Position numbers and translations under genes: made by a program
In this document: positions 1 to 6,332 of the stretch, piece after piece
Numbering within the stretch: the stretch's first letter is position 1
Layout: every line of letters begins with the position of its first letter
Notes under the pieces: generated by a model
Databases searched by the model: none
What the model was told of the DNA's origin: nothing
Seen by the model: the letters and a program-made list of their open reading frames with translations, nothing else
Source: an uncultured Cytophagaceae bacterium
GTDB taxonomy: Bacteria; Bacteroidota; Bacteroidia; Cytophagales; Microscillaceae
Direction: 5' to 3'
Assembly: GCA_937899305.1 (NCBI GenBank)
Contig: CALDJV010000698.1
Location: 1 to 6,468, forward strand
DNA length: 6,468 nt

Positions 1-15
1 TAATTAAACCAAAGG

Positions 16-876
16 ATGAAAAAAATTAACTCCGTAGTAGTTTTAAGTTTGTTGTGTTTGATCACAATACAAGTGCAGGCCCAAGAAGATTTATTGAATG
101 AATTGACTAAAGAAGCCAAGGCTGAGGTATTTGACTATCCGGCTTTCAAAGCGATGAAAATTGGTAACCTACAATCTACCAAAGTAGCTGATAAAGGCGA
201 TTTGTATTTGTACGTTTCTCATCGTTTTGGCTCCCTACGCGATGGTATCCATACTTTTTTCGGATTTGACAATGCCAATACCAAAATTCAGTTGGTATAT
301 GGTATTTGGAACGGGTTACAGCTAGGAATAAGCCGTGAATCTTTACGAAAAACCTATGCTGCATCTGCCAAAATGAGCCTTTTAAAACAAACCAACGCTT
401 TTCCATTCAATGTAGTAGCGTACGGCACCATCAATGCCAATACCGACCTGACAAAAGAACGTTTTCCGTTGTTGGATGAACGCGATCGCCTGAGTTACAC
501 CACCCAATTGTTAATTTCCCGGCGGGTGACCAATGCCCTTTCTCTGGAGCTGGCCCCATCATTTGTGCGTCAAAATCTGGTTCTGGAACCATTTCAGGCC
601 CATAACCAGGTAGCTTTAGGTATTGGGGGGCGCATCAAGCTAAACAAGCGTTTGTCAGTAAATCTGGATTACGTACACAACTTTGATCGGGCCGAGAGTT
701 CTATTTACCAAGATCCTTTTACCATTGGGGTTGACATAGAAACGGGTGGTCATGTATTTCAGTTGTTGTTTTCTAATGCCCAATCGACCAACGAACCAGG
801 GTTCATCAGCACTGCGGAAGGCAACTGGGCCACAGGAGATGTTTTTTTTGGGTTTAATATTGTTCGGGTATTTTAG
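16..876 (+). CDS. DUF5777-like outer-membrane beta-barrel protein
   Basis: This encodes a 286-residue protein. A Sec signal peptide covers residues 1-22 (lysines at 2-3, hydrophobic core, VQA before Gln23). The mature part alternates polar and hydrophobic residues in short strands, with turns such as FGFDNAN and NANTDL, and ends in a C-terminal phenylalanine (NIVRVF), as expected for a beta-signal read by the BAM complex. The overall pattern, including the conserved-looking stretch around VSHRFGSLRDG (residues 68-78) and a GIWNGLQLGIS strand, matches what I know as the DUF5777 family of Bacteroidota. Its function is unknown; members are often found near genes for periplasmic c-type cytochromes or YceI-like proteins, but any such neighbour would lie left of this window. 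The start is the only ATG before the signal peptide and follows AAAGG directly, too close to act as a good ribosome binding site. The cysteine in the signal peptide (residue 14) is not in a lipobox. Confidence 0.8.
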   Translation: MKKINSVVVLSLLCLITIQVQAQEDLLNELTKEAKAEVFDYPAFKAMKIGNLQSTKVADKGDLYLYVSHRFGSLRDGIHTFFGFDNANTKIQLVYGIWNGLQLGISRESLRKTYAASAKMSLLKQTNAFPFNVVAYGTINANTDLTKERFPLLDERDRLSYTTQLLISRRVTNALSLELAPSFVRQNLVLEPFQAHNQVALGIGGRIKLNKRLSVNLDYVHNFDRAESSIYQDPFTIGVDIETGGHVFQLLFSNAQSTNEPGFISTAEGNWATGDVFFGFNIVRVF

Positions 877-888
877 TAACAGTTGCGC

Positions 889-1017
889 AATAATTGTCCG
901 TTTTCACTTCAATTTTGCTCGCCATGCTTCCTTAAAAAATAGCCAAATAGCCCTGCTATTAGCCGATTTTGTAAGTTGCCTGACAAACAAACTTTTTCCG
1001 AAAACTGGACACTTATT
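889..1017. mobile_element. Small MITE-like element or remnant bounded by imperfect inverted repeats
   Basis: The left end reads AATAATTGTCCGTTTTC (889-905). The right end, read on the minus strand from 1017 to 1000, is AATAAGTGTCCAGTTTTC. The two agree at 16 positions with one mismatch and one single-base gap, in inverted orientation, about 129 bases apart outside to outside. The inside has no convincing gene; it contains a small hairpin (AATAGC-CCT-GCTATT, 946-960) and short repeats of ATAGCC/TTAGCC. No clear target-site duplication is visible. A further copy of the end sequence occurs at 6396-6416. GGACAC/GTGTCC ends recall those of some IS3-type insertion sequences, but I cannot assign a family. 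It could instead be a non-mobile dispersed repeat. Confidence 0.45.
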
Positions 1018-1051
1018 TTGAACATTTACTTAACTACCAAACAAGCCCACA

Positions 1052-1066
1052 AAACTAATTTAGTTT
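1052..1066. repeat. Short palindrome AAACTAA-T-TTAGTTT
   Basis: Perfect 7-base arms surround a single central T. The palindrome lies between the repeat element and the terminator, in a stretch without genes (877-1133). It is not close to any start codon, since both flanking genes end here. No function can be assigned; it may be an mRNA 3' end stem or chance in AT-rich DNA. Confidence 0.3.
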
Positions 1067-1092
1067 GGCAAAAGTGATCAAACAAAATGTCC

Positions 1093-1128
1093 AAAAAACG
1101 CTTACTCGGAATCTGAGTAAGTGTTTTT
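1093..1128. terminator. Bidirectional intrinsic terminator between convergent genes
   Basis: The stem ACGCTTACTC (1098-1107) pairs with GAGTAAGTGT (1115-1124), with one G-U wobble when read on the plus strand (one C-A mismatch on the minus strand) and a loop of about 7 bases. A-tract 1093-1098 and T-tract 1124-1128 flank the stem, so transcripts from either side end in a U-run. It lies just downstream of the Rieske gene stop (1134) and serves that gene. It is 220 bases past the beta-barrel gene and may also end that transcript. Confidence 0.8.
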
Positions 1129-1133
1129 CTTGT

Positions 1134-2294
1134 TCATTTACGTGACAACCATTTCTCTATTACTTTCTGAAACTCTCTAATAGGGCGTTCACCGTGTTTT
1201 GCGGTAGCCGTAATTCCAAACAAGGGGTTATTCAATGATTTTTGAAGCTGCTCGCATACATACACATCTTCAGCAAAAAAATCGCCACTGGCCATCGGAT
1301 CGTCTGCCGCTGCCTGTTCGTATTTGGGACGAACTGGCATCAGCTTGTACCAATTATTATCTGACTTTCGTTTTTGGCGTAAATATTCTTTATCGGTCAT
1401 GGGTTCCAATTTAGTGCGGGTAATGACCTTGGTTTGGTCGGGGGCCAGTGGAATTACCTGAAATATACTCCAGCTTGATTCGTTTTCGGCCAAGCCCAAG
1501 GCTGGAAACAACCAAGGCACATAAGCGCCCAAGTGTTGGTCGGTTACCTCAGCAATTCTCTTAAAAGGAATCAAATCATTCAAATGAGTTTGATAAGTTT
1601 CAGATAGTGGCTCCCAAAACATATAATGATCGCCCACAAATTGAAATTCAGCTTGACGATGTGCGTACATCTGCAGGGTTTGAGAATGCAAATGGCTCAA
1701 ATGATACACATCGATGTAGTTTTCTACCACAATTTTCCAGTTGGCTTTGATTATGTGGCTGGTTTGGGTATCGGGATACTCTATCAATCGGGTGGGCTTA
1801 TGGGGACCTAAATGAGGTTCACAACCACTGAACCATTCCTCAACAGTAGGCGCATCAGGTTTGGGATGCACCCAAAGCATTCCGCGCCAAGTAGCCACCG
1901 CGGCCTTATGCAAGCATACTTGTTTTAAATCCAGGTCAGGAAATTCCTTGGATTTTTCAGGCACACTAATCAACTGACCATCAAGATTGTAAGTCCAGTC
2001 GTGGTAGGGACAAGTCAGTACTTTTCGTTTTTTGCCAGTAGCCCCCAAAAGCTGAGTACCTCTATGCCTACAAATATTATGGAACGCCTTCAGCTGTTGA
2101 TCGGAACCTTTTACTACTACAATATTCTGAAAACCACATTGAACGGTTAGATAATCTCCCGGATCCTTGATATCTTCTACGAAACCCGCAAATTGCCAAG
2201 TATTTCCAAAAATAAGTCGTTGTTCACGGTCAAACCAATCTTGAGCAGTATAGGCCTCTTTGGGTAGTATGGGTATTTTGAGTTGATCTTTCAT
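1134..2294 (-). CDS. Rieske-type aromatic-ring-hydroxylating oxygenase, alpha subunit
   Basis: This encodes a 386-residue soluble oxygenase of the Rieske non-heme iron family (ring-hydroxylating dioxygenase alpha subunits, choline/betaine/carnitine monooxygenases and relatives). The N-terminal Rieske [2Fe-2S] domain has the ligands C75-x-H77 and C95-x2-H98, spaced by 17 residues. The C-terminal catalytic domain has the mononuclear iron motif ENYIDVYHLSHLH with H198 and H203, D195 as the likely bridge carrying electrons from the neighbouring subunit's Rieske cluster, and D343 (in EDVYVCEQLQ) as the likely third iron ligand. The full length is normal for an alpha subunit. No beta subunit, ferredoxin or reductase gene is adjacent, so it would be a one-subunit type using partners encoded elsewhere. 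The substrate cannot be told: quaternary amines such as betaines, aromatics and lipids are all possible. The next gene upstream on the same strand is a Crp/Fnr regulator, 54 bases away, with an FNR-like box in the gap. The start at 2294 is the only ATG that keeps the family's N-terminus. Confidence 0.93.
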   Translation of the reverse strand: MKDQLKIPILPKEAYTAQDWFDREQRLIFGNTWQFAGFVEDIKDPGDYLTVQCGFQNIVVVKGSDQQLKAFHNICRHRGTQLLGATGKKRKVLTCPYHDWTYNLDGQLISVPEKSKEFPDLDLKQVCLHKAAVATWRGMLWVHPKPDAPTVEEWFSGCEPHLGPHKPTRLIEYPDTQTSHIIKANWKIVVENYIDVYHLSHLHSQTLQMYAHRQAEFQFVGDHYMFWEPLSETYQTHLNDLIPFKRIAEVTDQHLGAYVPWLFPALGLAENESSWSIFQVIPLAPDQTKVITRTKLEPMTDKEYLRQKRKSDNNWYKLMPVRPKYEQAAADDPMASGDFFAEDVYVCEQLQKSLNNPLFGITATAKHGERPIREFQKVIEKWLSRK

Positions 2295-2301
2295 AGTGCT
2301 A

Positions 2302-2346
2302 CAATAATACTTCAGTTGGCAATTGCTTTTTTTGACTCAAATCAAA
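2302..2346 (-). promoter_or_regulatory. FNR-like box and -7 element of the Rieske gene promoter
   Basis: Read on the minus strand, TTGAT-TTGA-GTCAA (2345-2332) matches TTGATnnnnATCAA with one mismatch in the proximal half-site. Twenty-two bases further on is TATTATTG (2309-2302), one mismatch from the Bacteroidota -7 element TAnnTTTG. The -33 position holds A-rich sequence instead of TTTG, which suggests activator dependence. The spacing equals that of the box upstream of 3127 exactly. The predicted transcript would begin about 3 bases before the start codon at 2294, so it would be nearly leaderless. Transcription from the regulator gene may also read through. Confidence 0.6.
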
Positions 2347-2348
2347 AT

Positions 2349-2924
2349 CTATTGCTTGCCAGCTCTAATTCGGCTCAAGGTTTCCTGTGAAATACCCAAA
2401 TAAGAGGCAATGTGACCCAATTTTACCCTGAGTTCAATATCAGGAAAATGCGCTATGAGTAAGTTGTATTTTTCTTTAGCCGATAAGAACATATATCCCT
2501 TAGAGTAATAATCAATAAAAGCGACCTGTTCTTCAGCAAGCAATCGCCCAAATTGCTGGAACTCAAATGAGCGTTGCAATAATTGCTGGTATTTTTGATA
2601 ACTAATTGCCCATAATGTCGTGTCTTCCAATGTCTCGATATACTCAAAACCAGGCGTTTGATTGTAAAAGCTATACCAAGAACTCATCAGGTTTCCTTCT
2701 TTGTAAAACCAAGACGTAATGTCTCGTTCCATGTGGTAATAAAAAGTACGCAAGGTACCCTTTTCTAAAAAATACAACTTGCGACAAGTTTGTCCATCAC
2801 TCAACACCAATGTATTCCGGGGGATTTCTTCTTTTATAAAACACCGTTGGATCGCCTGTGTGGTATCAGATGAAAGTTTAGTTCTGGCACTAATGTATTG
2901 AATCAATTCTTCCATACACATCAT
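2349..2924 (-). CDS. Crp/Fnr family transcriptional regulator with FNR-type recognition helix
   Basis: This encodes a 191-residue regulator. Residues about 20-130 form the cyclic-nucleotide-binding-like beta-roll (SDGQTCRKLYFLEKGTLR at 42-59 is typical), followed by the long dimerisation helix (about 119-145) and a C-terminal helix-turn-helix (about 168-187). The recognition helix reads QETLSR, with E181, S184 and R185 in the E-x-x-S-R arrangement that FNR uses to bind TTGAT half-sites. The protein stops soon after this helix, without the usual C-terminal wing; such short forms are common in Bacteroidota. Only three cysteines (3, 28, 47) are present and none matches the FNR iron-sulfur ligand pattern, and the cAMP-binding signature of CRP is not evident, so the signal it senses is unknown. 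It lies between the two genes or operons preceded by FNR-like boxes and is their most likely regulator. Methionines at 1, 2 and 4 are all possible starts. No clear promoter is seen for the gene itself. Confidence 0.9.
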   Translation of the reverse strand: MMCMEELIQYISARTKLSSDTTQAIQRCFIKEEIPRNTLVLSDGQTCRKLYFLEKGTLRTFYYHMERDITSWFYKEGNLMSSWYSFYNQTPGFEYIETLEDTTLWAISYQKYQQLLQRSFEFQQFGRLLAEEQVAFIDYYSKGYMFLSAKEKYNLLIAHFPDIELRVKLGHIASYLGISQETLSRIRAGKQ

Positions 2925-2985
2925 TCATTTTAAGAAGCCTTTAAGATTGTTTATTCATACCTGTCTTATGGTAATCAGGTTTTGG

Positions 2986-3007
2986 TTCAATGATAAAAAA
3001 TATTGAA
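2986..3007. repeat. Interrupted palindrome TTCAAT-N10-ATTGAA upstream of the regulator
   Basis: Six-base inverted arms (2986-2991 and 3002-3007) are separated by ten A/T-rich bases, in the 202-base gap between the divergent regulator and secreted-protein genes, about 60-80 bases upstream of the regulator start. It could be an operator for a dimeric protein controlling the regulator gene. It does not match the FNR box and may be chance in AT-rich DNA. Confidence 0.25.
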
Positions 3008-3066
3008 ATAATTAAATGCCTAGTACCTCAATTTTTAAAGTCTCCTACTCATAATCTATCTATACG

Positions 3067-3112
3067 TTTTGATTTAGATCAAAATATGGCACCATCAGAG
3101 GAAGTAGTTTTG
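3067..3112 (+). promoter_or_regulatory. Perfect FNR-type box and -7 element of the secreted-protein/hydroxylase operon
   Basis: TTTTGAT-TTAG-ATCAAAA (3067-3084) contains a perfect TTGATnnnnATCAA and is palindromic over 7-base arms. Twenty-two bases after the core box, TAGTTTTG (3105-3112) matches the Bacteroidota -7 consensus TAnnTTTG at every fixed base. The -33 position is A-rich rather than TTTG. If transcription starts 4-5 bases after the -7 element, the box centre is near -41, the class II activator position. The leader would be about 10 bases long. The 202-base gap to the regulator gene also holds the palindrome at 2986-3007 and nothing else I can name. Confidence 0.7.
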
Positions 3113-3126
3113 TAAAAAAAACATTT

Positions 3127-3648
3127 ATGAAAAATTTCAATTTATTCATCAAAACCTTGGTAGTCGTGACCGTACTTACTGCGGTTCCCTATGCTTTTGC
3201 CACTTATAGCAAGCCCGAACAAAATCAAACCAAGCCAGCAACCATTTCTACCAAATCGCCCAATCCATCATTATCAGAAAAGAAAATCCAGCCTGACAAC
3301 GCATCCAAACCTGATCATCAAGCTGCACTTTTGGGTAAATGGCGGGCAAATTATCCTTCTCTGAAAATGGATGCCATTTATGAAATTAAAAAAACCGCCA
3401 ATGGCCTTAAGGGTCATCTAGTTACCTATATAGATCAACAAGGTAATCGTTATACCGAAAACCAATTGGCACTTGCTATTCAAACCCTCTCTGGTAAACA
3501 AGGCAAAGGGACTTATTACCTGAAATACGAAGGCAAACAGTATCAGGTGAAATGTACCTTGACTTTAAAAAACGAGCAAACCCTCGAGTTAAATTATGCT
3601 TATCAGGGCTATCCTTTAAAAGAAAACTGGAAACGAGTTAACCAATAA
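3127..3648 (+). CDS. Small secreted protein of unknown function
   Basis: This encodes a 173-residue protein that I do not recognise as a named family. Residues 1-25 form a Sec signal peptide (lysines at 2 and 9, hydrophobic core, AFA before Thr26). No lipobox is present, so the product should be periplasmic or exported. Residues 26-65 are a low-complexity linker rich in Pro, Ser, Lys, Gln and Asn. Residues 68-173 form a compact, probably all-beta domain that starts with LLGKWRANYPSLKMDAIYEI and ends with ENWKRV. The opening GxW, followed by a strand and the turn NGLKGHL, recalls small lipocalin-like or DUF2147-like barrels, which bind hydrophobic ligands or act on envelope stress, but the match is only by pattern. 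There is one cysteine (143). Its stop is 5 bases before the start of the membrane hydroxylase, so both are likely translated from one mRNA. It is the first gene after the FNR-type box. The A-rich leader has no Shine-Dalgarno sequence. Confidence 0.82.
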   Translation: MKNFNLFIKTLVVVTVLTAVPYAFATYSKPEQNQTKPATISTKSPNPSLSEKKIQPDNASKPDHQAALLGKWRANYPSLKMDAIYEIKKTANGLKGHLVTYIDQQGNRYTENQLALAIQTLSGKQGKGTYYLKYEGKQYQVKCTLTLKNEQTLELNYAYQGYPLKENWKRVNQ

Positions 3649-3653
3649 ATATT

Positions 3654-4532
3654 ATGGAATTTTTCACCCAAACATTTGACCTTCAGGAAGTTACTGGCTG
3701 GTTCAATTTCTTGAACACCTACAGTATCATTTATCTTATCATCCCCTTTTTTGTTTTTGAAGTGATACGCTACGCTGTACTCAAACGCCTCAACTGGAAC
3801 ATTGTAGGAGATTCTATTGCCAATGTAGTTACAATATTTGCTTTCATTGCTATTGAATATGCCCTGGGAGTTTTGTTACTCTACAAAGTCTATTTTGCGG
3901 TCTATGCGTATATGAGCATTGGACATTTACCCATCAATATGGTTACCATCATCAGTTGTGTATTGTTGGCAGATTTAGCCTACTATTGGGACCATCGCGT
4001 AATGCATCGCATAGGTGTTGGATGGGCTACCCATACCGTACACCATAGTTCGCCTCATTTTAATATGTCAGTAGCTTATCGATTTGGCCCTTTAGATGCG
4101 GTATTTCCCATATTTTTCTCACTGCCCATTGTCATGTTAGGTTTCAACCCTTGGCTATTGCTGGCTGTAGAGGTATTTGTACAAACTTTTCAGGCCATTT
4201 TGCATACCGAAGCCATTGGCAAATTACCCAAGCCCATAGAATATATCTTCAACACGCCTTCGCATCATCGGGTGCATCATGGTTCCAACGAACAGTACTT
4301 GGATAAAAACTATGCAGGTATATTCATTATTTGGGATCGTATGTTCGGTACTTTTGCGTCTGAAGAAGAAAAAGTGATCTATGGAGTAACCGAACCCATT
4401 GAGAGCGTCAATCCATTGGTTGTTTTCTTTCACGGTCTTACCCGTTTATATCAACAAATAAAACATACCAAAGGGGCCAGAAACAAATTCAAATTTTTGA
4501 TTAAGCCTCCTGGGTGGACACCCAAGGAATAA
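3654..4532 (+). CDS. Fatty acid hydroxylase / sterol desaturase superfamily membrane enzyme
   Basis: This encodes a 292-residue integral membrane di-iron oxygenase. Hydrophobic segments lie at about 22-45, 53-83, 93-112 and 145-180. The histidine clusters that hold the two irons are present: H114-x3-H118 (DHRVMH), H127-x2-H130-H131 (HTVHH), H184 (LHTE) and H205-x2-H208-H209 (HHRVHH). The C-terminal KPPGWTP tail resembles that of sterol-desaturase family proteins related to alkylglycerol monooxygenase. The family uses O2 and electrons to hydroxylate or desaturate lipid chains, sterols, carotenoids or ether lipids; the substrate here is unknown. It follows the secreted protein by 5 bases and shares its FNR-type promoter. 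An electron donor is not encoded nearby. A strong stem, CCTGGGTG with CACCCAAGG (about 4509-4526), falls within the last codons but lacks a T-run. The 94-base gap to the convergent kinase gene shows no convincing terminator. Confidence 0.92.
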   Translation: MEFFTQTFDLQEVTGWFNFLNTYSIIYLIIPFFVFEVIRYAVLKRLNWNIVGDSIANVVTIFAFIAIEYALGVLLLYKVYFAVYAYMSIGHLPINMVTIISCVLLADLAYYWDHRVMHRIGVGWATHTVHHSSPHFNMSVAYRFGPLDAVFPIFFSLPIVMLGFNPWLLLAVEVFVQTFQAILHTEAIGKLPKPIEYIFNTPSHHRVHHGSNEQYLDKNYAGIFIIWDRMFGTFASEEEKVIYGVTEPIESVNPLVVFFHGLTRLYQQIKHTKGARNKFKFLIKPPGWTPKE

Positions 4533-4626
4533 CACAAAATGGAGTAATCAACAACAATTGATGCTTTTCAAGGGCTATTACCTGAGTTACTCAATCATCC
4601 TGGTTGACCCACTTTTGGTAACAGTC

Positions 4627-6303
4627 CTACTCTTCTTTCTTCTTACGTCTACGCATCATCAGCCACAACACAATGCCCAACAGAGTAGCCAAGCCAAACC
4701 CAATGAGGCTTACCACAGGCATTCCGTAAGGGGCAGGCATTTTGGGGCTAAATGTAACGGTCATCAAAATGGCTGAAGCAATCAATAAGGCACAAATAAG
4801 AAGGGTGAGGACCAAACGATTGGCAATAGAATCGGCTTTAGCCAAAAATAGCTCCGGATTTTGCAGCTCATATTTGATGTAGATTTTACCAGCCCGTAGT
4901 TGCTTCAGAATAAATCGGGCTTCGTTGGGTAAAATATACAAGAGCGAAAGCATTTGAGAGATGCCGGTTTGGGTGGTATTCCGGATATTCTTGAAAGAAA
5001 ACTGTTCGGCCAACAACTGAGTACCATAAGGCTTGATAAATTCCAACGTTTGAAAATTGGGATGCAAAATGCTTCCAATTCCTTCTAAAATGGCCAATGC
5101 CCTCAAAATCAAAAATACCGAGCCGGGTACTTTGAGTTTATATTGATAGATAATTCGCTGAAAACGAGACGAGAATGCAGCAAAAGTGGAATCTTCGTCG
5201 GGTAAACCAAAATAATAGTCAATCAAGTCTTGAATATCCTGCTCGAAAGTCAAAATATCGTCTATTTCGCTCCCTACTGCCAATTTTTGGATATTGGTGG
5301 CCATATTTCGGGCGTTTTGCTGCGCCAATCCAATCATCATTCCAGCAAATGAAACCTTGTGCTCCTGGGTGAGTTTGCCTACCATGCCAAAATCAATCAG
5401 CACCACCACACCATTGGGGCGAATCAATATGTTTCCAGGGTGAGGATCTGCATGAAAGGAGCCCGTTTTAAAAATCTGAGTCAAGTAAACATCTGTTCCA
5501 TTTTCAGCTACCTTTTCTGGAGCCAACCCCCAAGCCTCTAGCTGCGCCACATCAGTAATCTTACAACCACTAATAAACTCAATCACCAAGACCTTGCTAG
5601 TAGAAAATTGGCGGTAAGGTTTGGGAATGTAAAAGTTGCGGTAGCTGCGATATAATTTTCGAAACTGCTCGAGGTTTTGCAACTCATTGATGTAGTTGAG
5701 TTCGCTTTCCATTGCTTCTCGAAAAGTATCTACCACCTCTAATGGGTTCAAAAGCCCTTGCCGTTTGAAATAGTTTTCGGTGAGCTTCACAAAATCACGC
5801 AAAAGCGCCAAATCGGTATGCACCCTATTGCTGATATTGGGTCGTTGTACTTTTACAACTACATCTTCTCCGGTTTTGAGGCGAGCCCGGTGTACTTGTC
5901 CAATAGAGGCTGATCCTAAAGGCTGGGTATCAAAAACCGTAAAAACTTCTTCAATGGATTTACCCAACTCCTCCTCGATGATTTCTCGGGCCAACGCTAC
6001 CTCAAATGGAGGCACTTTGTCCTGGAGTTTTTCAAACTCATCAATCAGTTCCGAAGGTAATACATCGGGGCGATTGCTTAACAATTGAGCCAATTTAATG
6101 AAAGTAGGTCCCAGATCCTCTACCACCATACGCATGCGCTCCCATTTGGTGTAAGAAGCCATAGATCCCTCGGGCGGTTCTTTGCGGGAAGTAACCAATT
6201 TCCCTAACGTAGTATTGTCTACTACATCTGTAAATCCATATTTTATCAGAGTTTGGACGATTTTTCCAACTCTTACAATTTTCTTGGTTTTCGCAAAACG
6301 CAT
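4627..6303 (-). CDS. ABC1/UbiB (AarF) family atypical kinase with C-terminal membrane helices
   Basis: With the ATG at 6303 the product has 558 residues. It carries the ABC1 family landmarks: the N-terminal KxGQ-type motif, here KLAQ (70-73) in PTFIKLAQLLSNRPDVLP; the alanine-type nucleotide loop PLGSASIGQVH (128-138); the lysine in VVVKVQRP (K151); the catalytic HADPHPGN (284-291, D286 and N291); and the metal-binding DFG (304-306). Two hydrophobic helices (about 497-517 and 527-550) and a basic tail anchor the C-terminus in the membrane. In E. coli UbiB, the family supports ubiquinone synthesis, probably as an ATPase that handles isoprenoid lipids. Bacteroidota usually make menaquinone, so the role here is uncertain. 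An upstream in-frame TTG at 6351 would add 16 residues, but it lies inside a good promoter (6333-6363), so I prefer the ATG at 6303. The gene converges with the hydroxylase and does not share its box. Confidence 0.93.
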   Translation of the reverse strand: MRFAKTKKIVRVGKIVQTLIKYGFTDVVDNTTLGKLVTSRKEPPEGSMASYTKWERMRMVVEDLGPTFIKLAQLLSNRPDVLPSELIDEFEKLQDKVPPFEVALAREIIEEELGKSIEEVFTVFDTQPLGSASIGQVHRARLKTGEDVVVKVQRPNISNRVHTDLALLRDFVKLTENYFKRQGLLNPLEVVDTFREAMESELNYINELQNLEQFRKLYRSYRNFYIPKPYRQFSTSKVLVIEFISGCKITDVAQLEAWGLAPEKVAENGTDVYLTQIFKTGSFHADPHPGNILIRPNGVVVLIDFGMVGKLTQEHKVSFAGMMIGLAQQNARNMATNIQKLAVGSEIDDILTFEQDIQDLIDYYFGLPDEDSTFAAFSSRFQRIIYQYKLKVPGSVFLILRALAILEGIGSILHPNFQTLEFIKPYGTQLLAEQFSFKNIRNTTQTGISQMLSLLYILPNEARFILKQLRAGKIYIKYELQNPELFLAKADSIANRLVLTLLICALLIASAILMTVTFSPKMPAPYGMPVVSLIGFGLATLLGIVLWLMMRRRKKKEE

Positions 6304-6332
6304 AAATAGACTCTGTTCAATCTTTTGGAAAT

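Noticed and set aside
16..100. Lipoprotein signal in the beta-barrel protein (cysteine at residue 14)
   Set aside because: The residues before the cysteine (SLL) and its position inside the hydrophobic core do not form a lipobox, and VQA before Gln23 is a good ordinary cleavage site.
746..1021. A 91-codon open frame overlapping the end of the beta-barrel gene and ending in the repeat element
   Set aside because: Its first half is an alternative frame of the beta-barrel gene, the translation has no family-like pattern, and the end is repeat sequence.
1037..1068. CCAAAC ... GTTTGG inverted arms around the 1052-1066 palindrome as a terminator of the beta-barrel gene
   Set aside because: The arms are short, the loop is long once mismatches are counted, and no T-run follows; the hairpin at 1093-1128 is much better.
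4509..4527. Stem CCTGGGTG/CACCCAAGG as a terminator for the hydroxylase operon
   Set aside because: It lies inside the last codons and no T-run follows on either strand; it may stabilise the mRNA end but does not meet terminator criteria.
4547..4562. ATCAA-CAACAA-TTGAT, resembling FNR half-sites
   Set aside because: The half-sites are everted and wrongly spaced, and the site is between convergent gene ends, so it is probably a minor hairpin or chance.
4583..4593. Palindrome TGAGT-T-ACTCA between the convergent hydroxylase and kinase genes
   Set aside because: Five-base arms are expected by chance at this scale, and there is no promoter next to it.
4558..4776. A 72-codon plus-strand frame after the hydroxylase gene
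   Set aside because: Most of it is the antisense of the 3' end of the ABC1/UbiB gene, and the composition (runs of His, Gln, Ser) is typical of an antisense shadow.
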